A model generated the notes under the pieces. It saw only the letters and a list, made by a program, of their open reading frames with translations, was not told the origin of the DNA and searched no databases. 64,000 nucleotides of DNA from Lucinisca nassula. Lineage: Eukaryota; Mollusca; Bivalvia; Lucinida; Lucinidae. A program made the translations under genes and the position numbers. The stretch spans positions 63,324,406 through 63,388,405 of the forward strand of contig OY757010.1 in NCBI GenBank assembly GCA_963580285.1, read 5' to 3'. Positions 60,470-64,000 of the stretch are shown here, one piece after another; position 1 is the stretch's first letter, and each line of letters begins with the position of its first letter.

Positions 60470-61405
60470 AGCATTACCTTCACCACAGCTGTTGTTAAGG
60501 AAATATATGGCTGTCGTAAAATAATTCCCTTTCCTTCATCATAATGTGGTTTATATTTTCTTGTTCCTCGGTACATAGATTCCATTGTGGACGTTTGAGA
60601 ATATTGGAGGGTCTCACGAAAATATACCTAATATAATTTTGACCCCCTTGAACCCAACTTTTATATAGTAAAACTGGGGTTTACGGGGTAAACCTTATTT
60701 TTTTTCTTTTTTATGCTCTAAAATAAAGATTATTGGTTCTTGTTAGAACCGCCTTGATTAGGCGGTTCTAACGAGTACCCACAATCTATATTTTCAACAG
60801 ACATAAGAAAAATATCACAATTTTTCATCTTAAAATTTTCATTTTTTTCGGCGATAAAGGTTACAATGTATTTGTATAGGCGTGCCTAATTGGTCTAAAC
60901 TAGCTGGTTGGGTCCATAAAAACTTCAGCACTCTACGGATTTCAGCTGTCGTGAGCTATCCTTGGTTCCCAAAAATTACCTTAATATGGAATATTTCACT
61001 TCACCACAGCTGTAGCGGCGCCGTAAAATGTCCTCCGGTCCTTCATCATACTGTGGACTACATTTTGGGACCATTGGTTTCAAAATATTTGAGAGTCACT
61101 GATGTGGCTAATTGGCCGTATCTAACTAGATTGCTAAAAAAAAGAACACCCTACAGTTTTCAGCTTTGTGGTGTTATCCTCGCTTTCCAAAGTATTACAT
61201 GTACATTTTAATGGAACATTTAACTTCACCACAGCTGATGTTAAGAGAATTGTTGCGCTTGTTAAACGTCTCTAAGCCCTTCAACATCGTGCGGGTTATA
61301 TTCTATGCCCTTTGAATCATTGATTCCGCTGCGTAAGTTAGAAAATATTTGAATGTCACTGATGAGTCCTAATTAGCCAAAACTAGCTTGTCAGGTTTCA
61401 ACAGG
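60470..61405 (+). repeat. Retrozyme-like tandem repeat (220-260 bp units) with decayed hammerheads
   Basis: Three units contain TTCACCACAGCTG-TGTTAAG (about 60,479, 61,000 and 61,225), CCTTCATCAT-TGTGG, and CAAAATATTTGAG-GTCACTGATG. Hammerhead-like cores: 61,094-61,125 (CTGATGTG, GGCTAATTGGCC, then TAACTAG) and 61,354-61,394 (CTGATGAG, CCTAATTAGCC, AAAACTAGCTTGTC). The first unit has an Hp-A MITE exactly in the core. All copies are imperfect in the GAAA box. Confidence 0.7.
60613..60886 (-). mobile_element. Hp-A MITE inserted in the hammerhead repeat
   Basis: TCTCACGAAAATATACC to GTATAGGCGTG, with both arms and a full core (about 60,730-60,795). Host sequence GGAGGGTC lies to the left and CCTAATTGGTCTAAACTAGC to the right, that is, the two sides of the CTGATGAG segment. 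The last 11 bases of the usual right terminus are missing. Confidence 0.85.
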
Positions 61406-61415
61406 TTAATTCTAC

Positions 61416-61598
61416 ATTACGAAAACACGCCTACCCAAATACATTGGAAATTTTACCACCGATCAAATCGAAAATTTTAAGATGGAAAAATGTGATATTT
61501 TTCTTATTTCTGCTCAAAAATGTAAACCCCCAGTTTTACAATATAAAAGTAGGGTTTAAGGGTGTCAAAATAATATAGGGCCTGGCGTGTTATCGTGG
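61416..61598 (+). mobile_element. Hp-A MITE lacking the hairpin core
   Basis: CATTACGAAAACACGCCTAC to GGCGTGTTATCGTGG. The left arm reaches TTATTTCTGCTCAAAAATG and then goes directly to the TAAACCCCCAGTTTTACAAT arm. Confidence 0.85.
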
Positions 61599-61785
61599 CG
61601 GTTTTATTCCTGAATATCTGGAATGGCATATCTCAGGACCAACGAGCAATGTTGGAGTTTTACTTAACCCTTTTAGTACCACATGGAATCTTCCTCTTTA
61701 TATATACCAGGAGTTCATTTCAAAATTTAGGGTGTGTCAGGTTGTGTTTTCTTCAAAATTAGTTAGGCAAATGGCTGAACTTTTA

Positions 61786-61852
61786 GCAAACAGTGGAGGC
61801 CCTGATCAGACGCCGTTTTATGCGACGTCTGATCTGGAGCTGCACTGTTTGC
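61786..61852. repeat. Family-P palindrome
   Basis: GCAAACAGTGGAGGCCCTGA and TCTGGAGCTGCACTGTTTGC arms around CAGACGCCGTTTTATGCGAC. A second copy begins at 63,966. Confidence 0.8.
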
Positions 61853-62079
61853 CAAGATACCCGTTTAGGGGTTTCTGGTACTCAATGAGTTAATTTGCAT
61901 GTTTTTTTTAGTAAAACAGAATGATAAAATCGATTTAAGTGATGAAAGCCTTCAAGCTCCGTTATTTAATCATGTCCCTGTTAGTAAAATGGCCATACTT
62001 GATCAGCCACAACATCGAGTTTGGAGTAATTAGAAAACCTGCAAACAATTTCTTTTCGCCAGCCCATTCTATTATGTTA
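61853..62079. other. No feature seen
   Basis: AT-rich spacer. Confidence 0.35.
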
Positions 62080-62091
62080 TGTTTGGAACTG

Positions 62092-62220
62092 GTAAACCAG
62101 GGATCGTAGGATCGACCCCGGGCTTCTCCAGACTTTCGGATGAGTCTTTAAACCGAGGTCCCGTCTCCGTATGACCTTAGCTGTTGGTGGGACGTAAATA
62201 TAAAACTCACTCACTCACTC
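62092..62220 (+). mobile_element. SINE-D, 5'-truncated, with target duplication
   Basis: It starts GTAAACCAGGGATCGTAGGA, so the A box is lost, and ends in (ACTC)n. The 12 bp direct repeat TGTTTGGAACTG flanks it (62,080-62,091 and 62,221-62,232). 5' truncation with a target duplication shows target-primed insertion by a LINE-like machinery. Confidence 0.92.
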
Positions 62221-62232
62221 TGTTTGGAACTG

Positions 62233-62535
62233 TAACATACAAACTGCAGTTTAAGACAATTTATTGTCAGAGAAATGATGTTGTAAGAGGAATCGTTAAA
62301 GGCTTTTATTGACAGTGAAATGTTTATTACATTTAAAGTCATCCTTTAACCATCAGCAGAACATATCCCACCATCTCTTTGTCTGAAAATGTCTAACCTA
62401 TTAATACAATTGCACTAACAAAACTGTTCTAGAACACTGATTTGGTAACAATGTCAATGAATTGGTTCTGTTTTTTAATAAATCATTAAAACTGACAACT
62501 CATGCTTAAATGCTTAATGCGTCGACAGCTAGTAC
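62233..62535. other. No feature seen
   Basis: AT-rich, no recognised family. Confidence 0.35.
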
Positions 62536-62707
62536 TTTTTTTTTTTTTTTTTTTTTTTTGGGGGGGGGGGGGGGGAGGGTACGGCCCATTCAAGATTATT
62601 TCACCTTTTTTGGTCCGATCGTTTATCAGAAGAAAATGGCGCGAACCACAGCGGTGAGAGACCTAATGAATAAGAGCCAGCACTGTTACCCATAAGACCA
62701 CAGATGT
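62536..62707 (-). mobile_element. SINE-B, internally deleted, minus orientation
   Basis: A T run (about 62,536-62,558) and G run (to 62,575) precede TACGGCCCATTCAAGATTAT and GGTCCGATCGTTTATCAGAA, then GCGAACCACAGCGGTGAGAG and ACCTAATGAATAAGAGCCAG. About 100 bp between the two parts is absent. Confidence 0.75.
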
Positions 62708-62764
62708 CCGTCGATTTGTGGGACTCATATGAACCACCGTAATAAATCGAGTCTAAAAGAGATT

Positions 62765-63099
62765 AAATAGAAGTGAAAGCAATGATAAGCAATCGATAAA
62801 GTAACCAACAGCCCCATAAGAGACACCAAAGGGAAAGAAACACAAACATGAAATAACTAGACCCCAATGGAAACATCAAAATGACAGTTACTTTCTTACA
62901 AAATGGCCAATTGGCAATCCAAAACAAAAAAGATATAAGCGATACACACACTCAAAGACACTCAAAGACAAACTTAAACAAAGTAATACAAACTTTAACT
63001 AAGTAATCCGCGACATAAGAACCACCTTGGAACGGTCAGTGAAACGAATTTCATAAGAAGGGGGTTGTGGAGCGCTTAAATCGATTTTACGCGGCCTAA
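62765..63099 (-). mobile_element. PLE 3' tail, partial
   Basis: AATAGAAGTGAAAGCAATGA to ATCGATTTTACGCGGCC. 5'-truncated in the ATCGATTTTACG block, the same region as at 3,571 and 23,311. Confidence 0.85.
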
Positions 63100-63178
63100 T
63101 TTTAGTCATTACATAAAAACGACCAACCAATATTTCAGGTGTTTTTATTGATTGTTTATCAATCGACCATAAGTAATA

Positions 63179-63459
63179 TCATTTCGAAAACACGCCTATA
63201 CAAATACAATGGAAATTTTACCGCCGTAAAAACGAAACTTTTAAGAAGAAAATTTGTGATAATTTTCTTATTTCTGCTCAAAATATAGATTGTAGGTACT
63301 CGTTAGAACCGCCTCGTCGAGGCGGTTCTAACGAGTACCCACAATATAAATTATAGAGCAGAAAAAAGACAAATAAGGTTTACCCCCTGTAATCCCAAGT
63401 TTTAGTATAAAAAGTGGTGTTCAAGGGGTCAAATTTATATAGGCGTGATTTCGTGATGT
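63179..63459 (+). mobile_element. Hp-A MITE, complete, plus orientation
   Basis: CATTTCGAAAACACGCCTAT to ATAGGCGTGATTTCGTGATG. The core GTACTCGTTAGAACCGCCTC + GTCGAGGCGG is almost perfect. Good reference copy. Confidence 0.9.
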
Positions 63460-63522
63460 GACAGAACACACACACACGCAAAAAAAGCATTTGTACGAAA
63501 GTCTGGTTACGACTATTAAAAA

Positions 63523-63584
63523 ATAGAAGTGGAGGCACTGATCAGGTATCGATACAATTAACCCACAGCTCCCATCAGACACAC
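63523..63584 (-). mobile_element. PLE extreme 3' end (about 62 bp)
   Basis: AATAGAAGTGGAGGCACTGA to CATCAGACACACCAAAG. A very short 5'-truncated tail. Confidence 0.7.
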
Positions 63585-63724
63585 CAAAGAAACCCATTGT
63601 ATACTAGTGGACTCTTCCTTTGCTATATGTTCGGCAAGTCCATTTGTCATATAAGGGAGTTCAGGCCTATTTTTTTGGTTTTTATTCTATATTTGACGGA
63701 AAATTCTGATAACAAATAGTTCAG

Positions 63725-63950
63725 GCCCTGATAATGATAATAATAATAATAATACTCTACCTTATATATAGAGTGTAACACATTTAGTACTTAGTCTAGT
63801 ACTATTCTTCCATGTGGCCCTCTTTTCCTGGGAAGCAATCAGTACAAAGCAATGTGGACAAGGAAACAACTCCTGGCGCTTGCGATGATCGAACCGGCTA
63901 CCTATCGATCTCAAATCCGATGCTTTACCACTGAACCACAGCGCTGGGCC
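63725..63950 (-). mobile_element. tRNA-headed SINE (SINE-E), minus orientation
   Basis: In minus orientation: CAGCGCTGTGGTTCAGTGGT (A-box region), TAGCCGGTTCGATCATCGC (B-box region), a body with CAATCAGTACAAAGC-like text in reverse, and a (ATT)n tail at 63,735-63,755. The tRNA fold is incomplete, so it is not called a tRNA gene. Confidence 0.75.
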
Positions 63951-63965
63951 TGCAATTGGTACCTT

Positions 63966-64000
63966 GGCAAATAGTGCAGGCCCTGATCAGACGTCTGATC
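63966..64000. repeat. Family-P palindrome, cut by window end
   Basis: GCAAATAGTGCAGGCCCTGA then TCAGACGTCTGATC. Only the first arm is within the window. Confidence 0.7.

Overview
The window looks like non-coding, repeat-saturated nuclear DNA from an invertebrate animal, most probably a bivalve mollusc. The reasons are the AT-rich composition with no operons, tRNA-headed SINEs with target duplications, LINE and Penelope-like reverse transcriptase remains, and long arrays of 135-155 bp units that start with AACAAGAGG(G/A)CC and end near a GGTGAGCT motif, which recall the oyster 'pearl' type elements. I found no intact host gene. Every recognisable protein is a broken transposable-element ORF. 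Species assignment is inference.

Layout. 0-13 kb: SINEs and a dense cluster of hairpin-core MITEs (here Hp-A and Hp-B), a GGGGCCGAGGTGTCTA minisatellite, a diverged 135 bp array (8.9-10.0 kb), microsatellites and two near-perfect palindromes. 13.7-22.6 kb: nested tandem arrays invaded by a Tx1/L1-type LINE 3' end, a Penelope-like (PLE) tail and a 509 bp Tigger-like MITE. 23-25.6 kb: a 704 bp tandem duplication and PLE tails. 25.9-30.1 kb: a dead CR1/Jockey-group LINE (PHD finger, endonuclease, RT) split by a PLE and by a 47 bp LINE-tail insertion with a 12 bp target duplication. 31.3-36.5 kb: PLE copies in alternating orientation, then a DIRS-like RNase H fragment. 37.2-39.9 kb: a 155 bp array. 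40.7-44.9 kb: a nearly full-length Tx1/L1 LINE on the minus strand. 45-48.3 kb: MITEs, SINEs and palindromes. 48.3-52.4 kb: a Jockey-type LINE with RNase H, split by a MITE and two PLE tails, one of which holds a SINE. 52.7-57.6 kb: a gag-like zinc knuckle, a PLE, and a tyrosine-recombinase element flanked by inverted and direct repeats. 58.4-64 kb: more MITEs, SINEs and PLE tails, and a short tandem repeat carrying a hammerhead-ribozyme-like core.

How parts relate. LINE or PLE machinery probably mobilised the SINEs and truncated tails (inference from tails and target duplications). Nesting gives a relative chronology in several places. The best candidates for a less described system are (1) the hammerhead-bearing 220-260 bp repeat at 22.4, 30.4 and 60.5-61.4 kb, which resembles metazoan retrozymes, and (2) the Hp-A/Hp-B family of about 20 copies, where a shared 60 bp hairpin core is found swapped, lost, doubled or isolated.
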